Origin: Adineta vaga
Lineage: Eukaryota; Rotifera
Direction: 5' to 3'
Assembly (NCBI GenBank): GCA_021613535.1
Contig: CP075494.1
Span: 1,922,001-1,986,000 of the forward strand
Length of the DNA: 64,000 bases
Under the pieces are notes generated by a model, which did not search any database, was not told the origin of the DNA, and worked only from the letters and a program-made list of their open reading frames with translations. Position 1 is the stretch's first letter; every line of letters starts with the position of its first letter. The position numbers and the translations under genes were made by a program. Of the stretch, positions 50,151-62,415 are shown piece after piece.

Positions 50151-51425
50151 TTTTCAAATTTCGCTTTCAAGGTAGGAAAATGATAAACGCAGAAGGATAA
50201 CGGAATGACAATAGTTTTTAGCTAAATGACATGTAGAGAAAATTTTTGAAAATATTAATTAAGGATTAGTTGATGTTTCAAATCATAACGTATGAATAAA
50301 TTTGTGATGAAAGCGTAGGTGAAAATAGTATTTCCATAAATGAACGAAGGACATCCTAGCAACAAAAAGATGTCTAAAAAAGCATGAAAACAAATTCTTT
50401 GATCTCGATTATGTTTGTTAACCTTGTGAGATAAATGGATGAGGGTGTGAGGTAAGTGTTCATATCTTTCTTTCATCCACACGCTTATTCCGAAAAGGAA
50501 TAGTTTTGAATAATCATAGTAAGATATTCCTCTCATATCTTTTACCTTGCAGAACATTTTTCTTCTGAATTTTATCCTTGTCATTTGTTGGATTTTTCTC
50601 AGCAAATATCTTACGACATCCTACGTATATATACATCACATTCTAATGTGTCATCAGAAATATAATTTCTAAAATAATATATTATAGAATAATTCTTCTT
50701 ATCTCTACTATGATTCACATTCAATTTCAAATTTGAATCGATTTTGATAATTATATTGTACATGATCATGTTCAATTAGATACTGTTCGTTTCAATCAAA
50801 ACCAATAATGAAATACCTCATAATCTTGATGAAAAACGTGTTCTTGATGCTTATCAATTAAATATAGAAAAAAATCATATATAAAACAACATTCCTTCCA
50901 TTTAAAATTAGTACCAAATCTAATTCATCAATTATCGATATTAAACAAATTCTAAAGGACATGATTTCTATTTCTATTTTGATTTTTAATACAACATCAT
51001 CTAATCAATCAAAAGCATTACAATAAACCTTCAATGAATGCGACTGTTCATAGATTTTCTGTTCGAACTTTTTTCTCAAGATGTCCCGTTACAATCAAGA
51101 ATCATTCGAATAAAAAGACAAACTGACTGAATTCGTTCCTAAACAACAATAACTGTCGACTAATTTCATTAATTAACAGTTTTTTTTTTAAATTATAATT
51201 TCTCGCATTTTTTACTGATGAATAAAATATATAAAAACAGATGCTAGTTAGTTTTTGCTGCCAACACCTATGGAATCTTCTTCTTCTTCTTCTTTGCTTT
51301 TTGAATGCATTATTTGTTCCATATGTTTCAATATATATAAATCATATAGATATAAAAGTGATAGATAATAATGGTAAATGCATTAATGCAATTCTCAAGA
51401 TTAAGTTATATGAAATGTTTTAGTA
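50151..51425. other. Intergenic with one hairpin and faint coding traces
   Basis: A degenerate GTGTGGG-type hairpin is at 50440-50487. Around 50800-51030 short open pieces with coding-like composition appear (for example EIPHNLDEKRVLDAYQLNIE) but stops and frame changes interrupt them and I recognise no family. The last part is the presumed promoter of the three-module gene. Confidence 0.4.
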
Positions 51426-54400
51426 ATGATTAATTTTCAGAAAATTCGAAATTTACCAAGTCATTTAATCGAACTAATAAAAAATTATAATCTTTTTCAA
51501 TCAAATCCACCATCAACAGATGAACATGATCTTCGAAATCAACGAATTTCAACAAGATTATTTCTCATCCTTTTAACTTTTTCATTGATTATTCTTCTTA
51601 TCTACAATGCATTGATTACTATTACAAAAACCGATATTAAAAGAAATCCAACATATACTGAATATCGACGTTTACATTCATTGTATTCAAATACATTAAC
51701 ATGTCCATGTAAACATATTTCCATCGATTATAAAGAAATTCTTCAAGTTAATTACACATTACATGAAATATGTTCATCAGATTTTGTAACACAAAAATGG
51801 TTTCAATATCTTATTGAATCTTATGATAAAAATAATATACATTTATATGATTTTCGATGGACAGGTTCATTCACATTTCAAGCATTAAATGCATTGTGTG
51901 AATTAATAAATGAAATAATCATGGATAGTTTTTTACAACTTCAGTCAAAACGGTATATTAGTACAGCAATTATATCATTGGATACATTTGAAAAAGAATT
52001 ACAACTGTTTACTAATCTATTTCGATCGACAATAACAACGAATTTCCTTGATTTATTTAAGATGATTCGAAGTATAATTTCAATAAATGCATTTTATTCG
52101 GAAAGAGATACAAATTATCAAATTGAAATAGATTTTTTTGCGCTAACTGTAACGCTTAGCGAAACCGTTTATGGTAAATGCAATTGTAAACTTTCATCGA
52201 AATGTTTATATCCAACTTCGTTCTATAAATATCCTGCTACTAGACCATTATTTACAATCAAAGGTCTTTATCAAGGCTGTTATATCGTTGAGGCACTTAT
52301 GGAATCGACTCTCGAATGTTTTTATAATCAAACTTGTCTTAGTAAAGTTCAATCATACATAAACTCTTCATTAACAATGAATTTAACAGTTCTTCAAATA
52401 TCAAATCAAAGCCATTACCAAGTTAATTCAACTATCAAACAACTTCTCAATAATCTTTTGATTAACAAATGGGAATCATCTTATAAACATCAGAATTATT
52501 ATAATCAGTGTCAACCTATTGAATGTATTTATAGTTATAAAACCAGAAATAACAAAATTTATATTATCACTGCAACAGCTGGACTCATTGGTGGTTTATT
52601 AACTGTATTGAAAATTGTTGTACTAATTTTAGTTAAATTTATACGAAGAAAAAAACAGCTAAAAAAGTCCACGAATGGTGAGAAAAATCAAGATAAAAAC
52701 GACTTTTCTAACTATACCTTTTTATTCAGATATACAAGAGAAGCGATCATGTTCTCATTTGATAAGAAAACTAATCGAACTAATAAAAAATTATAATCTT
52801 TTTCAATCAAATCCACCATCAACAGATGAACATGATCTTCGAAATCAACGAATTTCAACAAGATTATTTCTCATCCTTTTAACTTTTTCATTGATTATTC
52901 TTCTTATCTACAATGCATTGATTACTATTACAAAAACCGATATTAAAAGAAATCCAACATATACTGAATATCGACGTTTACATTCATTGTATTCAAATAC
53001 ATTAACATGTCCATGTAAACATATTTCCATCGATTATAAAGAAATTCTTCAAGTTAATTACACATTACATGAAATATGTTCATCAGATTTTATAACACAA
53101 AAATGGTTTCAATATCTTATTGATTCTTATTATTTACAAAAAACGGATCGCGATTTTTTAAAAGTTGTTTTATCACCATTCAAAACAATGCATTCTCTAT
53201 GTGAGTTAATAAATGAAACAATTCTAAATAATTATGCTCAGTTTCAATCAATTCAATACATTAGCACATTAGTAACATCAAGAGACACATTTGAAACACA
53301 ATTACAAATCTTTATAAATGAATTTCGATCGGCAACGACAACTAATTTTAATCGTTCATTAAATCTTATGAAAAGTATAACTGATATAAATGTTTTATAT
53401 TCTATACAAAGTGAGGCATACTATTTGACGAAGTCATTTGCCGATGATAAAATCAGTTCGGGACCAATGGTTTTTTACCCTTCTTATTCGTGTGCTAAAT
53501 CATCAAAATATGTCAAACCAATAAGTTTTAGACATGATGGATTAATTCCCATTCCTGGTTTATATCAAGGATGCGATGTAATCGAAGCATTATTGAAATC
53601 TACTCTTGAATGTTTGTATAATCAAACATGTTCTCATCAATTTTTCTTTCGACATGGAAATAAAAATTCATTAAAAATAAGAATTCTTAATTCAACGAAT
53701 ACAAAATATCGAATTAATTCAACAATGAAAGAACTTATCGATGAATTAATGATTCAAACATGGACATCAACTATAAAACATGAAAATTATTATAATTATT
53801 GTCAACCGATCGAATGCATTTATAGTTATCAAAGTAAAAATGAGAAACTTTATGTTGTTACAGCATCATTTGGACTTATCGGTGGTTTAATAACTGTATT
53901 TAAATTTGTTATACCAATTGTAGTTCGATTTCTTCGAAAAAAACTACGAAAACAAATTGAAACTACTGGTAAGAAGAAAATTATATATTATATTTTACTT
54001 ATTTATATTTCAGAAACCAATATAATTCAATTGAAATCTTCATTATTACAAAGATTATTTCATTTTCTCATAACTTTCAATTTATTTCCATCAATTCCAC
54101 CATCTACCAATCAAATTCATCTTGAAGATCAACGAACTTCAACAAGATTATTTCTTGCATTATTAATTTTCTCTTTAGTTATTCTTTCTATATACAATGT
54201 TTTAATCATAACTGCTCAACCGGTTTCAATCAAAACACCAACATATACTGAATATCAACGTTTATATTCATTGTATTCAAATACATTAACATGTCCATGT
54301 AAACATATTTCAATTGATTACAAAGAAATCCTTCAAATTGATTATACATTACATCAACTATGTTCATCACATTTTATTAAACAATATTGGATTGATCATC

Positions 54401-55293
54401 TTTCTCATACAGCTTTATTGATATCAATAGATATACGAGATTTTCGCATGTCAGCTAACAATTTTTTTCATGCCTTAAGTATAATATGTGAATCAATAAA
54501 TAAAACAATTGCTGATAATTATTCACAATTTTTATTAAATCAATATCTAAGTATATCAATAACATCAGAAGAAGTTATTCATCAACAGATTCACAATTTT
54601 ATTCAACATTTTCGAACAAAGATAACAAATAATTTTGTTTACATCATTCAAATGGTTGAATATACAATACATACAAATGCTTTATATTCAAGATTAAATA
54701 CAAACTATGAATTATATTTATTGAAATCAAAATATAAAATTTATTCAAATGTCACATATTATGATAATTGTCGATGTGATTTATCATTGAAATGTCATAT
54801 GAAATATCCACTTTATGATACTTTTCGCAAAACTATTTCAACAAGTTTTGTACCGGGTTTATATTATGGTTGTTATTTAATTGAAGGACTTCTTCTATCA
54901 AATCTTCATTGTTTTTTTAATCAAACATGTTTGAATCACATAGATTTATCAATTATTTCTGAATCATTACCCTTTATTAAATTGCTGAACCCATTCCTTC
55001 AAAGTAATTATGATATTAATTCAACTATAAAAGAATTAATCAATAAATTAATGATTGAAAAATGGAAACCAAGTATCAAATATAAAAATTATTATAATCG
55101 ATGTCAACCTATTCAATGTACCTATATTTATCAGACGAAATATAAACTTATTTATATTGTAACAGTATTAATTGGACTTCTAGGTGGTTTAACAACTGTA
55201 TTGAAAATAATTATACCTAAATTAATATTAATTATTAGATGGATTATTACAAAATGGAAAAATAGAATACTTTATCCGGAAATTTCAAATTAA
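51426..55293 (+). CDS. Three-module membrane protein (CPC-type repeat)
   Basis: Three exons, each one module, 1256 aa: 51426-52677, 52730-53968, 54014-55293; both introns are phase 1 (52 and 45 bases, GTGAGA and GTAAGA donors). Every module has an N-side membrane segment (RLFLILLTFSLIILLIYNAL), a strongly conserved start of the ectodomain (SNTLTCPCKHISIDYKEIL), about 250 variable residues, a Cys-rich core (GLYQGCYIVEALMESTLEC, YNQTC, YYNQCQPIECIY) and a second membrane segment (TATAGLIGGLLTVLKIVVLI). So the protein should span the membrane six times with three large ectodomains. I know similar unnamed proteins from bdelloids but no function. The first Met at 51426 is directly followed by an acceptor-like TTTTCAG, so an upstream exon is possible. 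Modules 1 and 2 share a near-identical first 120 codons. Confidence 0.8.
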
Positions 55294-55613
55294 CAAGTCA
55301 ATTTTTATGAATATAATAAGACTATAGCGAGAATACAAACTTTACATATGTTGAAAAACGATGTAATATTGACATTATTATCATCAACATCAATATTTTC
55401 GTAGTATCGACTTTGATTAGAAACTCTGCGGTTCTTAAAATCTCATCCTCACCCTTAATCTCGAATAAATGTATGATTTTGAGAAAAAAAGATGTCAATA
55501 AATATCGTAGAATGACAAAGCTCTTTTTTATTACTTCTATCCTTCTGTTGATATTTTTTCTATATAATTGTATTTTAACTAGATTTATTCACATAGGATT
55601 AATCATATCCACC
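55294..55613. other. Gap between two tandem genes
   Basis: 320 bases. An open stretch from 55413 with one hydrophobic run (FFITSILLLIFFLYNCIL) overlaps the proposed start of the FG-GAP gene in another frame; I do not support it as a gene. Confidence 0.4.
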
Positions 55614-57133
55614 ATGAATAATAACAGAATTAACGTTTCTAATGTAATTTTTATTAAAAAATAATTCTAAGAAATCAAGTATTTATTTATTGTATTTTAT
55701 TTTAGTCCCAATCAATCGATACAAATATAACACGAACAAGTACATTGTAAGTAGAATTTTTACATATCATCAAGAAATTGATGAAAAAAATCTTGTCATT
55801 TTGTTAGATGTACATATTTTCAACGAAGAAAAAGACTCTTTTTCATATTAATGGGCATTTTTATCATTATTTTAATCATCATTCTTCTTGTGATGATTTT
55901 GCTTCAAAGAAAAAAAACTGTTGTAAATCATACATTACCAACAGCAATGGAAACATCAGAAAAATCAACAGCAAAAATTCATACAACAGAAGCCATGCTA
56001 ACAGAATTGACAACACAAGAAAATCAGATTATAACAACAGAAGGTAGAGTTAACATTAAATGGATATATCATGTATTTATTTTTCCCTATTCGTAACAGA
56101 TTGTAGCAGTTTATTTTTGAATTCTGATGCTTATGAAACTTCAGAAATCATGGCTATAGCTATTAAAGATATAAATGATGACGACAGACCAGATATTGTT
56201 GTTGTCGTACCTATAGAATACCAAATGAAACTTCTGTTAAACAACGGTGATGGTACATTTATGTCGCCGATTCCTTACAGGACTTCTTTCTTTCCTGTAG
56301 CAGTAGAAATAGATGACATGAATAATGACAATAAACCTGATATAGTTGTTGCTCATCTTGGTTCACATACGTTAACTATTTTTTATAATAATGGCAATGG
56401 CACATTTGTGGATCAAGTACTTTATCCTGTTGGATTATCAGCAACGTATTTGGTGATAGCAGATATAAATAATGATAAAAAACTCGATATTATCGTTGGT
56501 TTTCTCCGTTCAAATAAAATCACGATTTTATACAATATGGGCAATAAAACATTTCGAAATGAAAATATTCACAGCTCAATCCCTATTTTCGAACAATTAG
56601 TTGTAGTTGATATAAACAATGATGAAAGATTTGATATCATTTTTTGTCATTACGTTTCTCGAACAATCAATATACTATTCGGCGATGTTAATAACACATT
56701 TAATACTCGAAAAAGGTATGTATTCAATAAAAATGTAACAGCAATAACAATAGCTGATGTGAATAATGATATATTGAAAGATTTAATTATTGCATATAGT
56801 GATGATGATTATTGCATTACTGTTTATATTAACATGGGTAATGAAGAATTTGTTGAAGAAGATCAATATTCAATAGGTCTATATATAGACATACTACTAG
56901 TAATTGATTTAAATAAAGATAATAGAACCGATATTGGTTTTTTCAATTCTGAGTCAACTAATATCTTTATTCTTTTTAATAATGGCTTTAACAAATTTAC
57001 AAACCAAATTATATGTGAATATTTTTATGTTGCATCGTCGCTAGATGTCATTGATCTCAATTACGATAATAAACTCGATATGGTAATAAAAAACAAAGAT
57101 GAACGTTTTATCAATATTTTCTTACAACATTAA
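55614..57133 (+). CDS. Type II membrane protein with FG-GAP/VCBS propeller
   Basis: Four exons, 446 aa: 55614-55643 (MNNNRINVSN), 55706-55746, 55808-56043, 56100-57133; intron phases 0, 2, 1. After a short basic cytoplasmic part (CTYFQRRKRLFF), one membrane segment (ILMGIFIIILIIILLVMILL) anchors the protein with its C-terminus outside. A Thr/Ser-rich linker follows, then about seven FG-GAP/VCBS repeats of roughly 48 residues. Each has a DxNxDxxxD calcium-binding loop: IKDINDDDRPDIVVV, DDMNNDNKPDIVV, DINNDKKLDIIV, DINNDERFDIIF, DVNNDILKDLII, DLNKDNRTDIGF, DLNYDNKLDMVI. A seven-bladed propeller as in integrin alpha heads is implied. The start was set by comparison with the kelch gene at 58369, whose first exon has the same length, phase and similar residues. 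Confidence 0.82.
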
Positions 57134-58368
57134 CAATGACTTTCAATGTAGATAAAAAATCCTTGTCTCAGTATTGTTGTCTTGCTTTTATTCAAAAATA
57201 AATACATTAATAGAAATATAGTATGAAAGAAAACATATTGGACATCTGTAATATACGATGTAATTCAATACGTATTTCGTATGATAAAAAAATATATGTC
57301 ATTCGAAAATAAGTTTAACAATATAAGTATTTATGTAGTATTATTATGAAATAATATATCTTCTTCTATCTTTCTTCAAAATTTCATTAATAAAGTCTTT
57401 GAGGACTGTAAGACATGCATACATTGTCCTACCTGTTTTTTTTAATGACAAGTTTTTAATTTACATTAAACTTATACCTATCATACTGTGTTATGTAGTT
57501 TTCCTTCAAATATTCTTTGTTCTTTCTGTCAGTATATAGTGACGTCATGATTTTTTCAGTCGATGACGATCCGTGTGCTACATATACGAGTGATGCTAGC
57601 AGAGAGAGTGATCTCTATTACGGATGAAAGTTACGTTGCAAATTATGGTCATATACCTCAATCTCTCTCAAAGAACGAACTCTAGTTTTAGTTTTTAGAT
57701 ACTTTTTTACCGAAGAAGTTTTAAACTTGATTACTAATCAAACAAAGATCTATGGTAGAGGAAAGAAATCAAATAACAATCAGAAAAAAAGCACTAATTG
57801 AAAGGATGTCAGCAAAAAAGGAAACTAAGTCATTTCTCGGTTTGATTATTCTATAGAGTATCAATCACTTGCCACGTATGAAAATTGTTAGAAAATCGTT
57901 TTCTGCAAATATTTTATATAATACCTCTAGCGAATAGCTCATCAGCATCAGAACGAGCATCTAAAAGTTCCATAAAACTTCTACAATTGGTCGCTATAGT
58001 ATAAATAGACGAAAACATGATAAAAAAAAGTTATTGTTTTTTATTTTATAATTTAGGCAACGTTTGCCACAATTACTTTAGCATCGAAAACATTTCGAAA
58101 GGGTCATTTTGTTACGATTCCGCATGTTTCGAGAATAATTTCAAAGCAGTTTAATCAATAAATATCTATTGAAAAACGTATAGTGTGTATGTCTGAACTA
58201 TATTCCTTCATCTAAAAATTCAGTTTTATTCACTTGTGTATAGATTTATTATATGAACATACTTCAAAACATCTGCTTAGATATTTATCTTTGAAAGAAG
58301 AACCAAGCTTATAATTTGTTATGTAAAAGAAAAAGAAATTTTTTTCATTTTCTTTTATTTTTATAATT
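57134..58368. other. Intergenic, nothing recognised
   Basis: 1.2 kb of AT-rich sequence between the two tandem propeller genes. No open frame, repeat or hairpin of the GTGTGGG family that I can support. Confidence 0.5.
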
Positions 58369-60862
58369 ATGGTCGATAATAGAATCCGAGTATCTGATGT
58401 AATTTATCTTTGATCATTGTCTATCTTCTAGTTATTTGATTATTTATTTTAGTCTCAAATTGATCAATTAGTTTCATCATATACAACAGATATTCAATCA
58501 CAGTCGATGTAACATGTGAATTTCTTTGAGATATATTTTCTTTTTCTTTTATATATGTAGATATGAATATTGTGCAAGAAAATGGAAGAAGCTTTTATTC
58601 ATTTTTCTTCTATCATTAAGCATAATTATAATAGGTGTTATATCAGCAGTAATAGTAGCAAAACAAAACTCGGTTATCTTAACAACTATGATAGCAACAA
58701 CGAAAACTACTCTGACACCGCTATCGATTAATACAACAACTTATACAGAAGGTAATATTTGCGGACTTTTGTCCTTGTCTCATTGCATTAACAGATATAG
58801 AACAATTGAGATTGAGAACGCGTTTTCTACAAAAAAAAGTATCAAACAAGCTTCGAAGACAAGTATTATATATAGGGTGTTTCCATCGTACTTGTGACAC
58901 GTTTACACCGAACCTCACCAAATCGTTTGAAACTTTCAGGGGTTGTGTAATAATCATTTCTGAGACTTTTTCACTCTTGGACGAAAGTCATGCCACCTCT
59001 TGCTGAGGAACTGCAGCCCAAATACCATGTACTCTCCGGGACGATTTTTTCAAGCAATTTATCCGTATAAACGACGTAGTTTTGCACCACTCTATGCTAT
59101 AGAAATTCTGATGATAGATTCGGATCCCTCGTCACCAAGTCTATCAAAATCACTATTTTTAAAAAAATTTTCGAAGGGGGGGTTGCTAGAAATCCTATTA
59201 TACAGGTGGGATTTCCAGACACAAAAACTCGATTAATAGAGAACTCTGGACATAGTGAAGTGTCACGTTTGATAGAGGAACAAAAGTTCTATCGAAACAT
59301 ATATTTGCCGCCGGGGGGGAGTGAGTTTTTCCCGAAGTAGGATTTTTGACGGAAACAAATTTATGATGTCAGAAAAAACTATGTCAAGGTCGTTGAAAAT
59401 CCTACTTCGGGAAAAACTCACTCCCCCCCGGCGGCAAATATATGTTTCGATAGAACTTTTGTTCCTCTATCAAACGTGACACTTCACTATGTCCAGAGTT
59501 CTCTATTAATCGAGTTTTTGTGTCTGGAAATCCCACCTGTATAATAGGATTTCTAGCAACCCCCCCTTCGAAAATTTTTTTAAAAATAGTGATTTTGATA
59601 GACTTGGTGACGAGGGATCCGAATCTATCATCAGAATTTCTATAGCATAGAGTGGTGCAAAACTACGTCGTTTATACGGATAAATTGCTTGAAAAAATCG
59701 TCCCGGAGAGTACATGGTATTTGGGCTGCAGTTCCTCAGCAAGAGGTGGCATGACTTTCGTCCAAGAGTGAAAAAGTCTTAGAAATGGTTATTACACAAG
59801 TCCTGAAAGTTTCAAACGATTTGAGGAATGTTGTGTATATCGTGTCACAAGTACCATGGAAACACCCATAGTTATTGTCAGTTAAAAAATATATTCTAGT
59901 TTATTTTGTATTTAGAATGGATACAAATAGAAACATTAAAGATAAAGACTAATTTTCATACCGCAACTATCTTAAATAATGGAAAAGTCTTAATTACTGA
60001 TGTAAAAGAACACAGTGCAGACATCAGATGTTTATTATATGATTCATTAACTGATCAATGGACACGGACTGGACGGTTGACTTTTCTAGGGTTGCATCAT
60101 ACTGCATCGTTATTAAATAATGGTTTAGTATTGATCACAGGTGGAGTTTCGTCGGGAAGGCATTATTCTTATGTTGAATTATATAATGCATCGACAAATA
60201 AATGGACAGGTGTAAGAAATATGGTGTCTACACGATCTAAACATATAGCAACCGTATTAAAAGATGGAAAGGTTTTGGTAACAGGTGGAATTGATTTCTT
60301 TCTTACTTCTACTCGCACTGCTGAATTGTATGATCCACTGACAGATATATGGAAATCCACACAAGATATGACTTACCCTCGTTATTCTCACAGAGCATCT
60401 TTGTTACAAAATGGAAAAATCTTACTTACTGGCGGAAATGACTTAAAAACTGCTAATGAATTGTATGATCCAACACAAGATAAATGGATCAAAGCAGGTG
60501 AAATGAAGGTTCCACGTCGATATCACACAGCTACTGTTCTAACTAATGGAAAAGTCTTAGTTATTGGTGGTCGTGATGAAGCTAATTATGTGTGGAACGA
60601 TGGTGAATTGTATGATCCGTCAACCAATGAATGGACTGCAATAAGTAACATGTCTTGTCCACGATATGGTCATACATCGACTCTATTAAGTAATGGATCA
60701 GTCTTGGTCATTGGTGGATGTCCCGATAAAGCTTCAAATAGTGCTGAACTTTATGATCCATTAACAAATGCTTGGTTATACGCTAGTAATACGCAGATAG
60801 ATCATTGTCGGCATACAGTATCTCTTTTACAAAATAGAAAAATCTTGATTATTAGTGGATAA
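58369..60862 (+). CDS. Type II membrane protein with kelch propeller
   Basis: Four exons, 407 aa: 58369-58398 (MVDNRIRVSD), 58453-58508, 58561-58751, 59916-60862; intron phases 0, 2, 1, exactly as in the neighbouring FG-GAP gene. The N-terminal part YEYCARKWKK precedes one membrane segment (LLFIFLLSLSIIIIGVISAVIV). A Thr-rich linker (TTMIATTKTTLTPLSINTTT) leads to six kelch repeats of about 48 residues of the kind HTATVLTNGKVLVIGG, then ELYDPSTNEWT, with PRYGHTSTLLSNGSVLVIGG as the clearest. The propeller is predicted outside the cell. Intron 3 is 1164 bases because it contains a 993-base palindrome. The protein ends right after the sixth repeat motif (ILIISG), so the last blade probably closes with N-terminal strands. 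Ligand unknown. Confidence 0.82.
58875..59867. mobile_element. 993-base near-perfect palindrome (foldback element)
   Basis: Arms 58875-59346 and 59396-59867 are inverted copies around a 49-base loop; paired coordinates always sum to 118742. Ends are GGGTGTTTCCAT and ATGGAAACACCC, with a 3-base ATA on each side (58872-58874 and 59868-59870) as a likely target duplication. The inner 370 or so bases of the arms look identical, while the outer 100-130 bases carry several differences. Identical 78-codon open frames appear in both arms but look like chance. It sits within intron 3 of the kelch gene and leaves the splice sites intact. Confidence 0.9.
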
Positions 60863-61182
60863 GTACATTTGGCAATGATTTTTATGGAAAAATTAAAACT
60901 TTATTTAAAAAAAAAAGAATTTGATCTAAGCATGACGCATATGATAGTCATGTTTGTATTACATTAAAATGCAAATTATTAGTAATCACCATAATTCATA
61001 TTTGCATTTATCAAAAACATATCATTCGTTAAAAACGTAGAGTACCTTAGACTAGGATTTGAGTTTTTTTATAAATGGGTTTGCCTAAAGGTTAGACCAA
61101 GTTAGATCAACTTCAGACAAAGATGCAGCTCGACGAGCTCTATCAAATGGTGTATTTTTACTTTTCCTAAAAGACCTTTCCC

Positions 61183-61442
61183 CAAGGGGGAAAAAGCAGA
61201 CTTCTGTACTTCTCCGTACTTCCTTGTACTTCATAACACTTATACTGGCATATATTAAAATTTTCATCCCAAAAAACAGAACAAAACTGACCTGTCACTG
61301 GAACTATTAAAACTTTTATTCCCAATAACAGAACACTTTTCTTCTGTGTTTGGGATCAAATGACGAAGATAAAATGTACTTCTTTTGTACTTCCTTGTAC
61401 TTCTGTACTTCTGAAGTATGAAGTCCTGCTTTTTCCCCCTTG
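61183..61442. mobile_element. 260-base hAT-like mini element
   Basis: Ends CAAGGGGGAAAAAGCA and TGCTTTTTCCCCCTTG are perfect inverted repeats. Flanks CCTTTCCC (61175-61182) and CCTTTCCT (61443-61450) match at 7 of 8 bases, as an 8-base target duplication. The interior has repeated TTGTACTTC words and no ORF. It interrupts the GGTTAGACCAA tandem repeat. Confidence 0.7.
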
Positions 61443-62280
61443 CCTTTCCTACTAGTAAAAAACCTCGAAAAACTTCAGTGAAACCTGTAGGGATTCGTCT
61501 ATAGGTTAGACCAAGCGAAGAAACTTTCAGGGGAGATAGGACTCGTCGAGCTCTATCGATTGAATACCTTGGATGCTATCTTTGAACGTACCGTAGTGGC
61601 AAAAATCACTGAATAGTAACTCATTACTTATGAATTTACTATATCCAAAAACTATTGAGTTAGAGGTTAGACCAAAATAGAACTCAATGAGATCTATCGA
61701 TTGAATACCTTAGTTGTTATATTCCAGTAACTAAAGATAGTAAAATGTACTAATTACTGAATTTTCCACTAGTACAGTTTTAAAATGACTTTTTTAATGT
61801 ACGGAAAGATGAGACTTAAGTGGACGAAGATTAGAACATGATACAATGCGATAAGTTCTTTTGAGAGAATGTCTTTTCGGTTTCATCCGTATATATAGTG
61901 TACTGAAAATGAGTCACAGCTCTTATGCTGAAGGAATGCTGTGTATGATTAATGAAAAAGCATTCTTTACAATAATTTTCTGTACGTTGAAAGCGATTCT
62001 TTTTGTCTCATAATGCTTTATCATTCTAATGTATTGACTTCAATCCGATTGCCCTTCGGTATCGATTTGATTTGAGGAAGTAGATATAAATTTGTTTGAT
62101 AAATAAAATAAAGCAGCTTTTAGTACAAATGATGTTACACAGTTATGATGTATATTTTTGGACATAAAGGCATGTTATTCGATAGTATCGGAAGATTCTT
62201 TATCAATAGACCCTTCAGATGTATTAAATGTATCAACAGAGAAGTGATGATAAAGATGAACATCTTGCTTATGAGTGATA

Positions 62281-62415
62281 CGGGTGTGGATGTGAGTGTT
62301 GAAACATATTAATACTTACACAGATACTCACCCAAGAGGGAAAAAGCAACTTGTGATTTATGTGGTTTAAACGATTTAAATCAGCTTTTCCCCCTTGTAC
62401 TCACCCACACCCTTT
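62281..62415. repeat. GTGTGGG hairpin (copy o) split by a mini element
   Basis: CGGGTGTGGATGTGAGTG at the left; the right arm ACTCACCCACACCC is interrupted by the 65-base element at 62333-62397 and partly duplicated. Confidence 0.65.
62333..62397. mobile_element. 65-base hAT-like micro element
   Basis: Ends CAAGAGGGAAAAAGC and GCTTTTCCCCCTTG, the same family as 61183-61442, with an exact 8-base duplication TACTCACC at 62325-62332 and 62398-62405. No coding capacity. Confidence 0.75.

Noticed and set aside
50255-50605. 116-codon minus-strand frame
   Set aside because: It runs through the degenerate hairpin at 50440 and shows no domain.
50790-51130. Coding-like fragments upstream of the three-module gene
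   Set aside because: Stops and frame changes interrupt them and no family is recognised; noted only as a possible old relic.
55413-55664. 83-codon frame with one hydrophobic stretch
   Set aside because: It overlaps, in another frame, the proposed first exon of the FG-GAP gene, whose model is supported by its sister gene.
59000-59742. Two identical 78-codon open frames on opposite strands
   Set aside because: They are the two arms of the palindrome read on opposite strands. Composition and lack of domains suggest chance, not a gene.
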